Shown here piece by piece: positions 1 through 10,021 of a DNA stretch of 34,705 bases; positions within the stretch are counted from its first letter, which is position 1; the number at the start of each line of letters is the position of its first letter. The DNA is from Bacteroidales bacterium (GTDB taxonomy: Bacteria > Bacteroidota > Bacteroidia > Bacteroidales > UBA932), in NCBI GenBank assembly GCA_017962025.1, contig JAGCWD010000062.1:1-34705 (forward strand). The letters run 5' to 3'. The notes below the pieces were generated by a model. That model did no database searches, was not told the DNA's origin, and was given only the letters and a program-made list of their open reading frames with translations. Both the position numbers and the translations under genes were made by a program.

Positions 1-1631
1 GCCCTGACATCGACAGGGATCCTGAGCCCGGACTCCAGAGGAACAATTCCCATGACTGGTGGCCGAAGATGGTAGCGCTGAAGATAATCAAGCAGTACTA
101 TATGGCCACCCGCGACCAAAGGGTCATCCCTTTCCTGGATAAATATTTCCGCTACCAGTTAAAGATGTTGCCGAAGTATCCGCTGGACAACTGGACTTTC
201 TGGGGAGCACAACGTGGCGGAGACAATCTGGAGGTGGTTCTATGGCTTTACAATCTGACTGGAGAGAAGTACCTACTCGAACTTGGCGAACTGATCCACA
301 GCCAGAGCACCAGGTGGAGTGAGTATTTCTTTGACGGAGAAATCCTCCGTACTCCGAACACCCTCCACTGTGTCAACCTGGGACAGGGATTCAAGGAACC
401 GGTAATATATTACCAGCAGAAAAAGGATCCCAAGCTGCTGGAGGCCATGAGCAGGGGAGAGAAGGTTATCCATGATTATCTTGGCCTGCCGACCGGGCTT
501 TGGGCAGGTGACGAGCTCATCAATTACGGTGATCCTTCCCGAGGCTCGGAGCTTTGCACGGCGGTTGAGATGATGTTCTCCCTTGAGGAGATGCTGAGGA
601 TTACAGGGGACACCCATTGGGCTGACTATCTGGAAAGGGTTGCGTTCAACGCACTCCCCACCCAGATAACCGATGACTACACAGCCCGCCAATACTTCCA
701 GCAGACCAACCAGGTCGAGTGTACACGTAACACCATGCGCAACTTCTCGACCCCTCATGATGACACCGACCAGGTGTTCGGAATCCTGAATGGTTATCCC
801 TGCTGTACTACTAACATGCACCAGGGCTGGCCAAAGTTTACCCAGAACCTTTGGTATGCGACAGATGACGGCGGTCTTGCCGCTTTGGTGTTCGCTCCTT
901 CTGCCGTTGAGGCTGTGGTTGCCGATGGAGTTAAGGTGAACATAAAAGAGGAAACCTTCTATCCTTTCGACGAGGAAGTCCGCCTCACGGTTTCCTTCCC
1001 TGACAAGAAGGTTAAGGGAGCGTTTTTCCCGGTCAAGTTCCGTATCCCGTCATGGTGCGATGAGCCAGTGGTAGAGGTCAACGGCGTTCCTGTTGACATT
1101 ACGATGACTTCCGGAGAAACAGTTTCCCTGAGGAGGAATTGGTCCAAGGGTGACGTGATTACCATCAATCTTCCAATGAGGATTTCATGTGGAGAGTGGT
1201 ACGACCGTGCCGCCGTAATTGAAAGGGGACCGCTCGTTTACGCTCTCAAGATGGAGGAAAACTGGACCCGCAAGGAATTCAAGCCGGAAGAAAGGATAAG
1301 ATACGGGGATTGGTACCTGGAAGTGACTTCTCCCTCTAAATGGAATTACTGTTTCTCCCGTCAGGATATTTCTGAAAAGAATCTTCCCGATAAGTTCAAA
1401 TTGATCCGTGTGGATGTTGACCGTAATCTCTATCCTTGGAATGTTGAGAACGCTCCGTTGGTAATTAAATGTACTGCACGCGAGATGCTGGATTGGGCTG
1501 TGTATCGTGGTTCCACGGGTCAGATTCCCTATTTTACCCAGCAAGGGAGTAATCTTGGCGAGGAAGAAACGATCGAGTTGATTCCTTACGGTTGTACTAC
1601 TCTGAGAGTGACGGAATTCCCTGTAAGATAA
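1..1631 (+). CDS. GH127-type beta-L-arabinofuranosidase (DUF1680), 5' end cut by the window
   Basis: The reading frame is open through the left edge; residues before the first internal ATG at 69 (such as NSHDWWPK) already look like the family, so the true start lies outside the window. GH127 enzymes release beta-L-arabinofuranose using a zinc-bound cysteine nucleophile. Counting from the ATG at 69, an E-x-C pair (E161, C163 in RGSELCTAVEMMFSLEE) and a CC pair (C245, C246 in GYPCCTTNMH) match the Glu/Cys and Cys-Cys zinc ligands described for HypBA1. E149 in AGDEL is a candidate acid/base. A beta-rich C-terminal region follows, as is usual. Position beside susC/susD and an apiosidase-like gene suggests an arabinose-containing plant glycan. 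Family assignment is strong; exact linkage specificity is inferred. Any signal peptide lies outside the window. Confidence 0.88.
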   Translation, partial: PDIDRDPEPGLQRNNSHDWWPKMVALKIIKQYYMATRDQRVIPFLDKYFRYQLKMLPKYPLDNWTFWGAQRGGDNLEVVLWLYNLTGEKYLLELGELIHSQSTRWSEYFFDGEILRTPNTLHCVNLGQGFKEPVIYYQQKKDPKLLEAMSRGEKVIHDYLGLPTGLWAGDELINYGDPSRGSELCTAVEMMFSLEEMLRITGDTHWADYLERVAFNALPTQITDDYTARQYFQQTNQVECTRNTMRNFSTPHDDTDQVFGILNGYPCCTTNMHQGWPKFTQNLWYATDDGGLAALVFAPSAVEAVVADGVKVNIKEETFYPFDEEVRLTVSFPDKKVKGAFFPVKFRIPSWCDEPVVEVNGVPVDITMTSGETVSLRRNWSKGDVITINLPMRISCGEWYDRAAVIERGPLVYALKMEENWTRKEFKPEERIRYGDWYLEVTSPSKWNYCFSRQDISEKNLPDKFKLIRVDVDRNLYPWNVENAPLVIKCTAREMLDWAVYRGSTGQIPYFTQQGSNLGEEETIELIPYGCTTLRVTEFPVR

Positions 1632-1653
1632 TATCTTTCCTATCGTTTTTCTT

Positions 1654-1686
1654 CGAGGCCGGTTCCCCATCCGGCCTCGCTTTTTT
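1654..1686 (+). terminator. Intrinsic terminator after the GH127 gene
   Basis: A perfect 9-bp stem (CGAGGCCGG / CCGGCCTCG) with an 8-nt loop is followed by C and six T residues. It lies 22 nt after the GH127 stop and before the susC leader, so susC is probably transcribed from its own promoter. Confidence 0.88.
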
Positions 1687-1747
1687 AATACTCCTGTTTC
1701 AAGATGGGACGGAAATGACATTTTTTGGTCAAATTATGGCAGCCTAT

Positions 1748-1770
1748 TTTAACGATTAAATCTAACTTTA
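1748..1770 (+). promoter_or_regulatory. Candidate operator and -7-like box upstream of susC
   Basis: TTTAACGATTAAA (1748-1760) is an odd-length palindrome with a CG near its centre, the general form bound by LacI-type repressors. TAACTTTA (1763-1770) directly after it matches seven of eight positions of the TAnnTTTG -7 consensus. No convincing -33 TTTG lies at the right distance, so the promoter call is weak. The LacI-type regulator at 8967 is a plausible partner, by inference only. Confidence 0.25.
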
Positions 1771-1837
1771 GACAACTTAAAAAAGATAATTCTATTATCC
1801 TCATTATCCACTTAACAAATCAAAAACAGTTTCAGTT

Positions 1838-4800
1838 ATGCACCACGTTTTCAAACATGCTCTATGTGTGTTGTTTGCCGGAATCGTCAGTGTTTCGATG
1901 ATGGCCCAGAACAGGCACACTGTGACAGGCGTCGTGACGGATGAGAATGCTAACCCGTTCCCCGGAGTCGCTGTAATGGTTGAAGGCACCACTGTTGGAA
2001 GCTTGACAGAGGCCAACGGTACCTACACTATTACAGCTGCTCCCCAGGAAACACTCGTGTTTACCTGCATCGGTTACAAGGATCAGCGCGTTCTTGTCGG
2101 TAATATGACGTCTTTGAACATTCAAATGGAGCCTGATGTCAACCTCCTTGATGAGACGGTCGTCATCGGTTACGGTGTCGCCCGTAAGAGGGATGTCACC
2201 GGTTCCATCGCTAACGTCAAAGGCGAGCAGATCGTAAAGGCGCAGAATTTCAGCGCCCTCGAAAGCCTTCGTGGTAAAGCCTCCGGTGTAACCGTCCTTA
2301 ACGATGCGACCCAGGGCTTCAACACGCCTCGCGTTATCATCCGCGGTACTGCCACCATCAACGCTTCCTCAGACCCTCTCTATGTGGTTGACGGAGTTGC
2401 GATGGAGAATTTCGGACTTGTCAACCCTAATGACATCGAGTCAATCGAGGTTCTTAAGGATGCTTCCGCAGCTGCTATCTACGGCGCCCGCGGTGCTAAC
2501 GGAGTTATCCTCGTTACCACCAAGAGAGGCGACGGCGGACAGGACGGCGGACGGATCAGTTACCAGGGATCCGTATCCATCGGCCAGATGGCCCGTTACA
2601 TGGATGCCATGAACGCCCAGGAATGGTGCGATACATTCATGGCCGGTCTTGCCAACGAGAATAAGTGGAACGGTATGAACTGGTCGCTCAATCCTGCCGA
2701 CTGGTTTACCGACAGGACTTATTTCGACGCCTCCGGAAAGCCTCTCTATGACACCGACTGGCAGAAGGAGTCCACTCGTACTACAATCTCCCACAACCAT
2801 CAGATCAATGTCCAGCAGAAGGGCAAGAATTCTTCTACCGGAGCTTTCCTTAACTATACGGACAGGCAAGGTCTTCTGATCAATACTTATACAAAGCGTG
2901 CGAGCGGAAAGTTGACCTTTGATGCCAATCCCACGAAATGGTTGACTACCAACATCAACCTCATGGTTAACCACACCTACGGCCGCCACACTCCACAGGA
3001 AGCAGGTGGTCAGGAGGCTATCCGTACCATGATCGAGATGCTGCCCTGGCTCCCCGTTTATGAGCCCGGAACCAATAAATACACCACCAACGCTTCACCT
3101 GCGATGTCCTATGGATTCGAGGGTATGGCTAACCCGGTGATGATTCTCGATCTCCAGAAGAGAAGGAGGTCTGACACCCAGATCTTCGGAAATGCTGCAT
3201 TCACCTTCCACCTTCTCCCCGGCCTTGACCTCAAAACCCAGTTGGGAATCGATGCGCACACAATCCAGATCAGGTATTACTCTCCTACTAACCTTACCAA
3301 CCTCTCTGCACCGGACGGAAGGGCTGAATTCACCAGCACCAACACCTTCTACTGGCAGGAGGAAACCTACCTGACCTACAATAAGGTCTTCGATGATCAT
3401 CGTATCAACGCCATGGCCGGTCTCTCATGGCAGGAGCGTACCTACATGTACAACTATGCCAGGACCAGAGGTTTTACTACTGATTTCTTCGAGGATTATA
3501 ACATGGGTGTGGGTACCGACCACAGGAAGCCGGCTTCAGAGCACCAGCGTTGGGCCATGAACTCCTACTTCCTCCGTCTTGCCTATACATTCAAGGACCG
3601 CTATTCAATCACCGCTACCGGCCGTTATGACGGATCCTCCAAGTTCGGAGAGAATCACAAGTACGGTTTCTTCCCTTCAGCCGGTTTCGCTTGGATGGTC
3701 TCTCAGGAAGATTTCATGAAGAATGCCAAGTCAATCAGCCACCTCAAGCTCCACACGAGTTACGGACTTACCGGTAACTCCGAGATCGGTGTGTACAGAT
3801 CCCTGTCAAGTGTTGAATCGAGCACCACGCTCATCAATAATGTCAGCGCTCCTTATTCCCGTATCAGTTCTATGGCCAACTCAGACCTCAGGTGGGAGAA
3901 GACCGCTCAGTTTGACGTAGGTTTCGACGTTGGCTTCTTCAAGGACCGCGTCAACCTGGATGTTTCTTATTACCATAAGTTCACTTCCGACCTCCTTCTC
4001 AACTGCCCTGTTGTCCATTCCACTGGTTTCTCCTCTGTCATGAAGAACATCGGTTCGGTCAAGAATGATGGTTTAGACTTCATGCTCAACGCCTATCCTA
4101 TCGACAACAAGACCTTTACCTGGAACACCACCCTCAATCTCAACTACAACAAGAACGTGATCGTCCATCTTGGAGAGACCGACGCTGATATCGAGGAGAA
4201 CTCCTGGGTGTCAGGTGCCAACACCGTCCTTCGCGTAGGAGAGCCTATCTCAGCATTCTACGGTTACGAGCGCTATGGCGTCTGGACCGTTGAAGATGCA
4301 CAGGCCGGAAAATGCTCTCAGGCACAGATCGGTCGTCCTCATCGTTCGGAAGGTAAGATAGTGACCGGTAAGGGTGTTCCTGATTGGAACGGAAGCTGGA
4401 TCAACACCTTCAACTACAAGGGCTTCGACCTTACCGCTGATCTCCAGTTCGTTTATGGTGTAGAAGTCCAGCAGCGTTACTTCCACCCTCTGTACGACCG
4501 TTTCGGTATTACCAACGGACTCACCGCCATCTACAAGGATGCATATGACGGAACCAATCCCAACACCATGCAGCAGGCCATCCGTCTGTGTAACTCCGGA
4601 CATGCCGGACAGGACACCAAGGGTGACACTGCCTGGGTCTGCGACGGTTCCTATCTCCGTCTCAACATGATGCAGCTCGGCTACACTTTCGGCAAGGCTG
4701 TCACCAGCAGGCTCGGAATCAATGCTCTCCGTACCTACATAAGCGGCAGCAATCTCTTCCTGCTCTGCTCCAAGGACTATCTTGGATATGATCCTGAAGC

Positions 4801-4912
4801 CGGCTCAGGTGGAGGCAACTTCGAGTCCGTCAATTCCCGCGGACAGAACACTCCGTTCTACTCCTATCCTCGCGCGAGAACTTTTACCTTCGGTGTAAAC
4901 GTGACTTTCTAA
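1838..4912 (+). CDS. susC: SusC/RagA-family TonB-dependent outer-membrane receptor
   Basis: A 1024-residue SusC-like importer that would carry oligosaccharides across the outer membrane with its SusD lid. A signal peptide ends near MMAQ (about residue 23). A carboxypeptidase-regulatory-like beta-sandwich follows (about 27-105, VTGVVTDENANPFPGVAV), then the SusC signature around VIGYGVARKRDVTGSI and a plug domain ending near GARGANGVILVTTKRG (about 215-230). The rest is a beta-barrel that ends in an aromatic residue (NVTF). Length is typical. The start is placed at the ATG giving a normal signal peptide, 150 nt after the upstream terminator. susD follows after 41 nt, so the two are co-transcribed. 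The glycan is not visible from the sequence; the neighbouring GH127 and apiosidase-like genes point to an arabinose-rich or pectic substrate. Confidence 0.95.
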   Translation: MHHVFKHALCVLFAGIVSVSMMAQNRHTVTGVVTDENANPFPGVAVMVEGTTVGSLTEANGTYTITAAPQETLVFTCIGYKDQRVLVGNMTSLNIQMEPDVNLLDETVVIGYGVARKRDVTGSIANVKGEQIVKAQNFSALESLRGKASGVTVLNDATQGFNTPRVIIRGTATINASSDPLYVVDGVAMENFGLVNPNDIESIEVLKDASAAAIYGARGANGVILVTTKRGDGGQDGGRISYQGSVSIGQMARYMDAMNAQEWCDTFMAGLANENKWNGMNWSLNPADWFTDRTYFDASGKPLYDTDWQKESTRTTISHNHQINVQQKGKNSSTGAFLNYTDRQGLLINTYTKRASGKLTFDANPTKWLTTNINLMVNHTYGRHTPQEAGGQEAIRTMIEMLPWLPVYEPGTNKYTTNASPAMSYGFEGMANPVMILDLQKRRRSDTQIFGNAAFTFHLLPGLDLKTQLGIDAHTIQIRYYSPTNLTNLSAPDGRAEFTSTNTFYWQEETYLTYNKVFDDHRINAMAGLSWQERTYMYNYARTRGFTTDFFEDYNMGVGTDHRKPASEHQRWAMNSYFLRLAYTFKDRYSITATGRYDGSSKFGENHKYGFFPSAGFAWMVSQEDFMKNAKSISHLKLHTSYGLTGNSEIGVYRSLSSVESSTTLINNVSAPYSRISSMANSDLRWEKTAQFDVGFDVGFFKDRVNLDVSYYHKFTSDLLLNCPVVHSTGFSSVMKNIGSVKNDGLDFMLNAYPIDNKTFTWNTTLNLNYNKNVIVHLGETDADIEENSWVSGANTVLRVGEPISAFYGYERYGVWTVEDAQAGKCSQAQIGRPHRSEGKIVTGKGVPDWNGSWINTFNYKGFDLTADLQFVYGVEVQQRYFHPLYDRFGITNGLTAIYKDAYDGTNPNTMQQAIRLCNSGHAGQDTKGDTAWVCDGSYLRLNMMQLGYTFGKAVTSRLGINALRTYISGSNLFLLCSKDYLGYDPEAGSGGGNFESVNSRGQNTPFYSYPRARTFTFGVNVTF

Positions 4913-4953
4913 TTTATGACGAAGTTGATAACATCTAACACAGAAGATATATT

Positions 4954-6603
4954 ATGAAAAAGATATTTTTATCAATAGCGACACTCGTTTGTGGTCTCTT
5001 CCTCATTTCCTCCTGCTCGGAGTTCCTTGCGGAGAGCCCGAAGAGTAACCTTACCTTTAAGGACTTCTTCAAGACCAAGGCGGACATTGAAGGTAATGTC
5101 AACTATCTTTACAGAGTTGGCGCACCTACTCAGTTCGCTTCTACCGGTGCCTACGACTGCTCGCTGATCGCATACACCAGCCTGCTTACAGGTTACTTCG
5201 TCAATGTGTATGAAGGACAGGAGCTTCAGTGCAACTATTCACGCCTCCTTACCCGTCAGGATAATACCCAGAGTATTTCCGAAGATATGGACGGCCTCTG
5301 GGACGGATGCTACAGAGTCATCAACAATGCCAACGGTATCATCAAGGCGATTCCCGATGTGGTGAGCTCGGGCAACATGTCTTCCGCTGACGGAGCAAGG
5401 TTAGATGGTGAGGCTCGTTTCTTCAGGGCATTCAACTACATGATGCTGGTGAAGTTCTTCGGAGATGTTCCCAAGAGCGAGGAGTTCCTGTATGACCTTT
5501 CATTCGATACCGAACTTCCACGTTCACCCAAGGCTGAGGTAATCGCCCTTATCGAGAGTGACCTCAAGACTGCTTCAACCAATCTTCCCGACGCCAAATT
5601 CGCGGCAAACGGCCACAGGATCACCAGGTGGATTGCCGAGATGGCCCTCACCGACCTGTATTTCTGGCAGGGAAAGTACGCTGAAGCTGCTACCGAGGCC
5701 AGGAAGATCATCGGATCCGGCAAGGTTGCACTTGCACAGAACAAAGACACTGGTTTGAACAGTGCTTACAACCAGCTCCGCGACATAGATGATCTTGATG
5801 AGGTTATCTATGCCTATGAGTTCGAGGCTTCCCTTGGAAATAACTCTTATACTCCCACCCATGCTTTTGACGGATCGGCAACCAGCCTTTCCAACAAGTA
5901 TGCTATCTATGAACGTTGCTTCGGACCCATCAACCGTTACCTGAACGTTTACGAGCCTGATGACCTTCGCATCCAACCCAACCAGTTCTTCCACTGGGAT
6001 TACACAAGGCCTGATGACGGGCGCAAGTGGAATCCTCCGGCATTTACGACTGGCTGGATGCCCGGCTTCACCAACATTAATTTTGCGAATATGGGTTATC
6101 AGTTCCCTGGCAACTGGTATTATTATGATGAGCAAGCAATTCTCAGCACTGGAAAGGGTATCAAGGACTGGAATATCTACCGTTACGCCGAGACCCTTCT
6201 CGATGCTGCAGAGGCTATCGCCCAAAGCAGCGGTGTGAATGCTGAAGCCGCCGGCTACCTGGCCCAGGTTCAGTCACGCGCCCTTGGCAAGACCGTTGCA
6301 GAACTCACGACTGCCAATCAGGCCCTTTCGAAGGATGATTTCATCAAAGCCTGCTGGCTGGAGCGTCTCCGCGAGTTCCCGTTTGAGTCAAAGATCTGGG
6401 ATGACTGCGTCCGTACGGGCAAGTTCCCCAACATCTCCGAGACTACTCGTGGAAAGGTTGATTTCGTCAATCTCATCGGCGCCGTCAACGGCTCTGGCGG
6501 AACTTTCAAGGAAAGCGATCTTCTCTGGCCTATCTCCCTCAACGAGATGCAGCGCAATCCTAACCTGAGGCCTCAGAACCCCGGGTACCAGGAGGCCAAG
6601 TGA
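4954..6603 (+). CDS. susD: SusD/RagB-family glycan-binding lipoprotein
   Basis: A 549-residue surface lipoprotein that caps the SusC barrel and binds the glycan. The N-terminus is a lipoprotein signal (FLISSC, lipidated C21). The SusD pattern is clear: an N-terminal region with DGLWDGCYRVINNANGIIKA, TPR-type helices including GEARFFRAFNYMMLVKFFGDVP and ALTDLYFWQGKYAEAATEARKI, and a C-terminal segment with LRELPFE-like LREFPFESKIWDD and LWPISLNEMQRNPNLRPQNPGY, the usual ending of the family. It is downstream of susC and shares its transcript, and is followed by a GC-rich hairpin. Family certain; ligand unknown. Confidence 0.95.
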   Translation: MKKIFLSIATLVCGLFLISSCSEFLAESPKSNLTFKDFFKTKADIEGNVNYLYRVGAPTQFASTGAYDCSLIAYTSLLTGYFVNVYEGQELQCNYSRLLTRQDNTQSISEDMDGLWDGCYRVINNANGIIKAIPDVVSSGNMSSADGARLDGEARFFRAFNYMMLVKFFGDVPKSEEFLYDLSFDTELPRSPKAEVIALIESDLKTASTNLPDAKFAANGHRITRWIAEMALTDLYFWQGKYAEAATEARKIIGSGKVALAQNKDTGLNSAYNQLRDIDDLDEVIYAYEFEASLGNNSYTPTHAFDGSATSLSNKYAIYERCFGPINRYLNVYEPDDLRIQPNQFFHWDYTRPDDGRKWNPPAFTTGWMPGFTNINFANMGYQFPGNWYYYDEQAILSTGKGIKDWNIYRYAETLLDAAEAIAQSSGVNAEAAGYLAQVQSRALGKTVAELTTANQALSKDDFIKACWLERLREFPFESKIWDDCVRTGKFPNISETTRGKVDFVNLIGAVNGSGGTFKESDLLWPISLNEMQRNPNLRPQNPGYQEAK

Positions 6604-6623
6604 GAATAATGATTAATCAAATC

Positions 6624-6654
6624 TGCCGTCCGGTGCCAACGCCGCCGGACGGCA
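6624..6654 (+). terminator. Hairpin terminator after susD
   Basis: A perfect stem (GCCGTCCGG / CCGGACGGC, plus a closing T-A pair) with an 11-nt loop starts about 20 nt after the susD stop. The downstream tract is only moderately T-rich (TTGGTTTATCGTTTTA), so termination may be less efficient than at 1654. Confidence 0.7.
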
Positions 6655-6666
6655 TTGGTTTATCGT

Positions 6667-6698
6667 TTTAACTATTTGACAAAAAAAGATTATATTTG
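6667..6698 (+). promoter_or_regulatory. Bacteroidetes-type promoter for hppA
   Basis: TATATTTG at 6691-6698 fits the -7 consensus TAnnTTTG exactly. TTTA at 6667-6670 sits 20 bp upstream where the -33 TTTG is expected (three of four). Predicted initiation near 6705 gives a leader of about 30 nt before the hppA ATG. Confidence 0.6.
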
Positions 6699-6736
6699 TT
6701 AATCATATTTGTTAAATATCAAATATACTTCTAGTA

Positions 6737-8929
6737 ATGGATAATCTTTTCTATTTGGTTCCAGCAGCGTCTGTCCTGGCTCTCTTCTTTGCCTGGTTCT
6801 TCTACCATCAGATGAAGAAAGAGAGCGAAGGGACCCCAACGATGAAAGAAATAGCCCAGTATGTCCGTGAGGGCGCCATGGCTTACCTGAAACAGCAGTA
6901 CAAGGTGGTCGCCATAGTGTTTGTGGTCCTTGCCCTTCTGTTCGCATTCATGGCATACGTGCTCCACGTGCAGAACGGGTGGGTTCCATTTGCATTCCTG
7001 ACAGGCGGTTTTTTCTCTGCACTTGCCGGTTTCATAGGGATGAGGACTGCCACCTATGCTTCCGCAAGGACTGCGAATGCAGTAAGCAGGACGCTTAATT
7101 CCGGCCTCAAGCTGGCTTTCCGTTCAGGAGCGGTTATGGGCCTGACCGTGGTTGGACTTGGCCTGTTGGACATTTCGATATGGTGGGTTATCCTCAACGC
7201 ATGTATTGATAATCCTGACGTCTCACAGAAGCTCGTGGTTATCACCACGACCATGCTTACTTTCGGTATGGGTGCATCCACCCAGGCCTTGTTTGCAAGG
7301 GTTGGAGGTGGAATCTACACCAAAGCTGCTGACGTGGGAGCCGACATAGTAGGAAAGGTTGAACAGGACATCCCGGAAGATGATCCCCGTAATCCTGCTA
7401 CAATCGCTGACAATGTTGGCGACAACGTGGGTGACGTGGCAGGAATGGGAGCAGACCTTTACGAGTCTTATTGCGGTTCCATCCTGGCGACCATGGCGCT
7501 TGGAGCCTCAGCTTTCTTCAGTGCCGGAGTAGAAAGCCAGATGAAGGCCATACTCGCCCCGATGATGATTGCCGCCATAGGTGTTGTGCTTTCCATCCTT
7601 GGAATATATGCTGTACGTACAAAGGAAGGAGCCGGGCTTCAGCAACTCCTGAAGTCCCTCAGCGTGGGGACCAACCTCTCTGCTGCCCTTATAGCTGTTG
7701 TGACCTTTGTCGTATTCTATGTGCTTGGTTTCCCCAACTGGTGGCAGATGAGCCTTTCCGTAATCTCCGGACTTCTGGCTGGAGTTATCATAGGCAAAGC
7801 CACGGAGTATTACACCTCACATTCATATACACCTACCCAGAAACTGGCGGAAAGTTCCCAGACGGGTCCCGCCACTGTGATTATCCAGGGAATCGGTCTC
7901 GGAATGATCTCTACCTGCATCCCTGTAGTGACTATAGTGGTTGCCATCCTTCTGTCCTACCTCTTCGCTACCGGTTTCTCCTTCGATCCTTCCCTGATCA
8001 GCTTCGGACTCTATGGGATCAGTATAGCTGCGGTCGGAATGCTTTCCACTCTTGGAATTACCTTGGCGACCGATGCATATGGCCCTATAGCTGACAATGC
8101 AGGTGGCAATGCCCAGATGAGCGAACTTGACCCCGAAGTCCGCCACAGGACAGACACCCTGGACGCCCTTGGCAACACCACTGCCGCTACCGGAAAGGGC
8201 TTTGCTATCGGTTCTGCTGCCCTTACCGCACTTGCCCTGCTCGCTTCCTACATAGAAGAGATCAAGATCGGTTTGCAGCATGTCGGAACCACAGCCTTGA
8301 ACATCGGTGACAGGGTTGTGGGTGTCGCCCAGGCCACTATTCCCGACCTTGTCCAGTACTACCAGGTCAACCTTATGAATCCCCGCGTGTTGACAGGAGT
8401 ATTCCTCGGTGCCATGATGGCCTTCCTTTTCTGTGGAATGACCATGAATGCAGTTGGACGTGCAGCCGAGAAGATGGTCGTGGAAGTTCGCCGTCAGTTC
8501 CGGGAGATTGCCGGAATCCTCGAAGGCAAGAAACGCCCGGATTACAAACGTTGTGTGGAAATCTCCACCAAAGCAGCCCAGCATGAAATGATTACCCCCG
8601 CCCTCACTGCCATCATAGTCCCCATAGTTGTTGGAGTGGTCCTCGGCGAGGCAGGCGTAATGGGTCTTCTCATCGGAGGTCTTGGAGCCGGTTTCATCCT
8701 GGCAATATTCCTTGCAAATTCAGGCGGAGCCTGGGATAATGCAAAGAAATATGTCGAGGATGGCCATTTCGGCGGCAAGAATTCAGTCAACCACCATGCG
8801 ACTGTGGTGGGAGACACTGTCGGTGATCCTTTCAAGGACACCTCCGGACCTTCATTGAATATATTGATTAAACTGATGAGTATGGTTTCCATCGTCATGG
8901 CCGGTCTCATCGTCATGTTACATGGATAA
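6737..8929 (+). CDS. hppA: Membrane-bound K+-dependent pyrophosphatase (ion pump)
   Basis: A 730-residue polytopic membrane enzyme that couples hydrolysis of cytoplasmic pyrophosphate to export of H+ or Na+. The pyrophosphate-binding signatures are intact: [20 protein letters not shown] followed by [19 protein letters not shown] (about 195-235), and near the C-terminus [14 protein letters not shown] and [20 protein letters not shown]. The [10 protein letters not shown] segment (from G479) has Ala at 483 and Gly at 486, the residues of K+-dependent enzymes; K+-independent ones carry Lys and Thr there. Sixteen or so membrane segments are expected and hydrophobic stretches are abundant. Whether it pumps Na+, H+ or both cannot be read by eye; some Bacteroides enzymes pump both. 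It has its own promoter and sits between two parts of a glycan-use locus. Confidence 0.96.
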   Translation: MDNLFYLVPAASVLALFFAWFFYHQMKKESEGTPTMKEIAQYVREGAMAYLKQQYKVVAIVFVVLALLFAFMAYVLHVQNGWVPFAFLTGGFFSALAGFIGMRTATYASARTANAVSRTLNSGLKLAFRSGAVMGLTVVGLGLLDISIWWVILNACIDNPDVSQKLVVITTTMLTFGMGASTQALFARVGGGIYTKAADVGADIVGKVEQDIPEDDPRNPATIADNVGDNVGDVAGMGADLYESYCGSILATMALGASAFFSAGVESQMKAILAPMMIAAIGVVLSILGIYAVRTKEGAGLQQLLKSLSVGTNLSAALIAVVTFVVFYVLGFPNWWQMSLSVISGLLAGVIIGKATEYYTSHSYTPTQKLAESSQTGPATVIIQGIGLGMISTCIPVVTIVVAILLSYLFATGFSFDPSLISFGLYGISIAAVGMLSTLGITLATDAYGPIADNAGGNAQMSELDPEVRHRTDTLDALGNTTAATGKGFAIGSAALTALALLASYIEEIKIGLQHVGTTALNIGDRVVGVAQATIPDLVQYYQVNLMNPRVLTGVFLGAMMAFLFCGMTMNAVGRAAEKMVVEVRRQFREIAGILEGKKRPDYKRCVEISTKAAQHEMITPALTAIIVPIVVGVVLGEAGVMGLLIGGLGAGFILAIFLANSGGAWDNAKKYVEDGHFGGKNSVNHHATVVGDTVGDPFKDTSGPSLNILIKLMSMVSIVMAGLIVMLHG

Positions 8930-8966
8930 GATCACTTACAACGAACTAACAAATCCCCAGTCAACA

Positions 8967-10019
8967 ATGAAAAAAGTCACAATAAGGGACGTCGCCCGGG
9001 AAGCCGGTGTGTCTGTCACCTTGGTCTCATTCGTAATGAATGCCAAGATGGGAAAAGACGGCCGCCTGGATTGTCCTGTCAACCCAAATACAGCCGCAAG
9101 GGTTCTGGATGTAGCCAAAAGACTTGGTTACAGGAGAAACAATGCGGCGGCTTCTCTTAGGAGCGGTAAATCGCACTCCATTGCTGTCATCGTGTCCGAT
9201 ATTGCCAATCCTTTCTTTGCCGAAATCTGCAGGAACCTGGAAAACATAGCTTACGAAGCTGGTTACACAGCCATTTTCGCTTCTTCAGAGGAGAGCCCCA
9301 GAAAACTGGAACATCTGGTCGAAACAATGGTAGGCTTTAACGTTGAAGGCCTGATCGTTGCCCCTTGCCTTGGCTCCGAGAACGCTCTTTCCAGGGTGCT
9401 GAATGTCGGGATTCCCACCGTCCTTATAGACAGGGATGTCCCCGGTCATGAATTCGGAAGGGTTCTGGTGGACAATGTTGATGCCGGAACGATGGCTACA
9501 AAATACCTCGTCCATCAAGGATTCGGAAAGATTGAAATGATTTCCTACAAACTTGGAGTCACCAGTCTCACTGATAGGGAGTATGGTTACTCGAAGTCGA
9601 TGGAAGAGGCAGGGCTAAAGGATGACATAAGGATCCACAGGATAGATTATGAAACCGAGGCAGCCCGCAAAGATACGATAGAGATTTTCCGTGATGCCCT
9701 AAAGCGTGGTACCGAAGCTTTCGTCCTTCCTACCAAGAAGCTTGCGATGTACGGTTTCAATGCTCTTAATGTCCTTGGTCTGAATCTTCCTAAAGATTTT
9801 TCCTTTGTCTGTTTCGATGAGAGTGACATCTATGATCTCAAGAAACCGGTTATCCCTCATGTCGTGCAGCCTCTTGCTGAAATTGGTACCAAATCGTTTA
9901 CCCTTCTTCAGCAGATGATTGAGGAAAAGGTTTCTGAAGACGAGATGAATATTTCCCTCAAGTCAAAACTGGTCCTAGGAGGACATTTCGGAGGGGATCC
10001 GATCGAGGCGAGTTTCTGA
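8967..10019 (+). CDS. LacI-family transcriptional regulator
   Basis: A 350-residue sugar-responsive DNA-binding protein. The N-terminal helix-turn-helix reads KKVTIRDVAREAGVSVTLVS, followed by the hinge region (RVLDVAKRLGYRRNNAAASLRSGKS) and a periplasmic-binding-protein-like effector domain from about residue 60 (IAVIVSDIANPFFAEICRNLE). I use the ATG at 8967, because the family begins a few residues before the HTH; an in-frame ATG at 8922 would add 15 unmatched residues and overlap hppA. The segment between recognition helix and hinge (NAKMGKDGRLDCPVNPNTAA) is longer than in E. coli LacI, as often in Bacteroidetes. The next gene starts 2 nt after its stop, so regulator and glycosidase are co-transcribed. 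Control of the susC/susD locus is inferred from position. Confidence 0.93.
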   Translation: MKKVTIRDVAREAGVSVTLVSFVMNAKMGKDGRLDCPVNPNTAARVLDVAKRLGYRRNNAAASLRSGKSHSIAVIVSDIANPFFAEICRNLENIAYEAGYTAIFASSEESPRKLEHLVETMVGFNVEGLIVAPCLGSENALSRVLNVGIPTVLIDRDVPGHEFGRVLVDNVDAGTMATKYLVHQGFGKIEMISYKLGVTSLTDREYGYSKSMEEAGLKDDIRIHRIDYETEAARKDTIEIFRDALKRGTEAFVLPTKKLAMYGFNALNVLGLNLPKDFSFVCFDESDIYDLKKPVIPHVVQPLAEIGTKSFTLLQQMIEEKVSEDEMNISLKSKLVLGGHFGGDPIEASF

Positions 10020-10021
10020 TA

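Noticed and set aside
273-821. Long open frames antisense to the GH127 gene, and similar antisense frames over susC, hppA and other genes.
   Set aside because: They lie wholly opposite well-supported genes, match no family I recognise, and follow from codon bias on the coding strand.
6675-6711. TTTG at 6675 paired with TATATTTG at 6691 or CATATTTG at 6704 as the hppA promoter.
   Set aside because: The spacings of 12 and 25 bp do not fit; the pair 6667/6691 has the normal 20 bp.
8922-8966. Earlier start for the LacI-type regulator overlapping the end of hppA.
   Set aside because: The extra 15 residues do not match the family; KKVTIRDVA at 8967 is the normal beginning.
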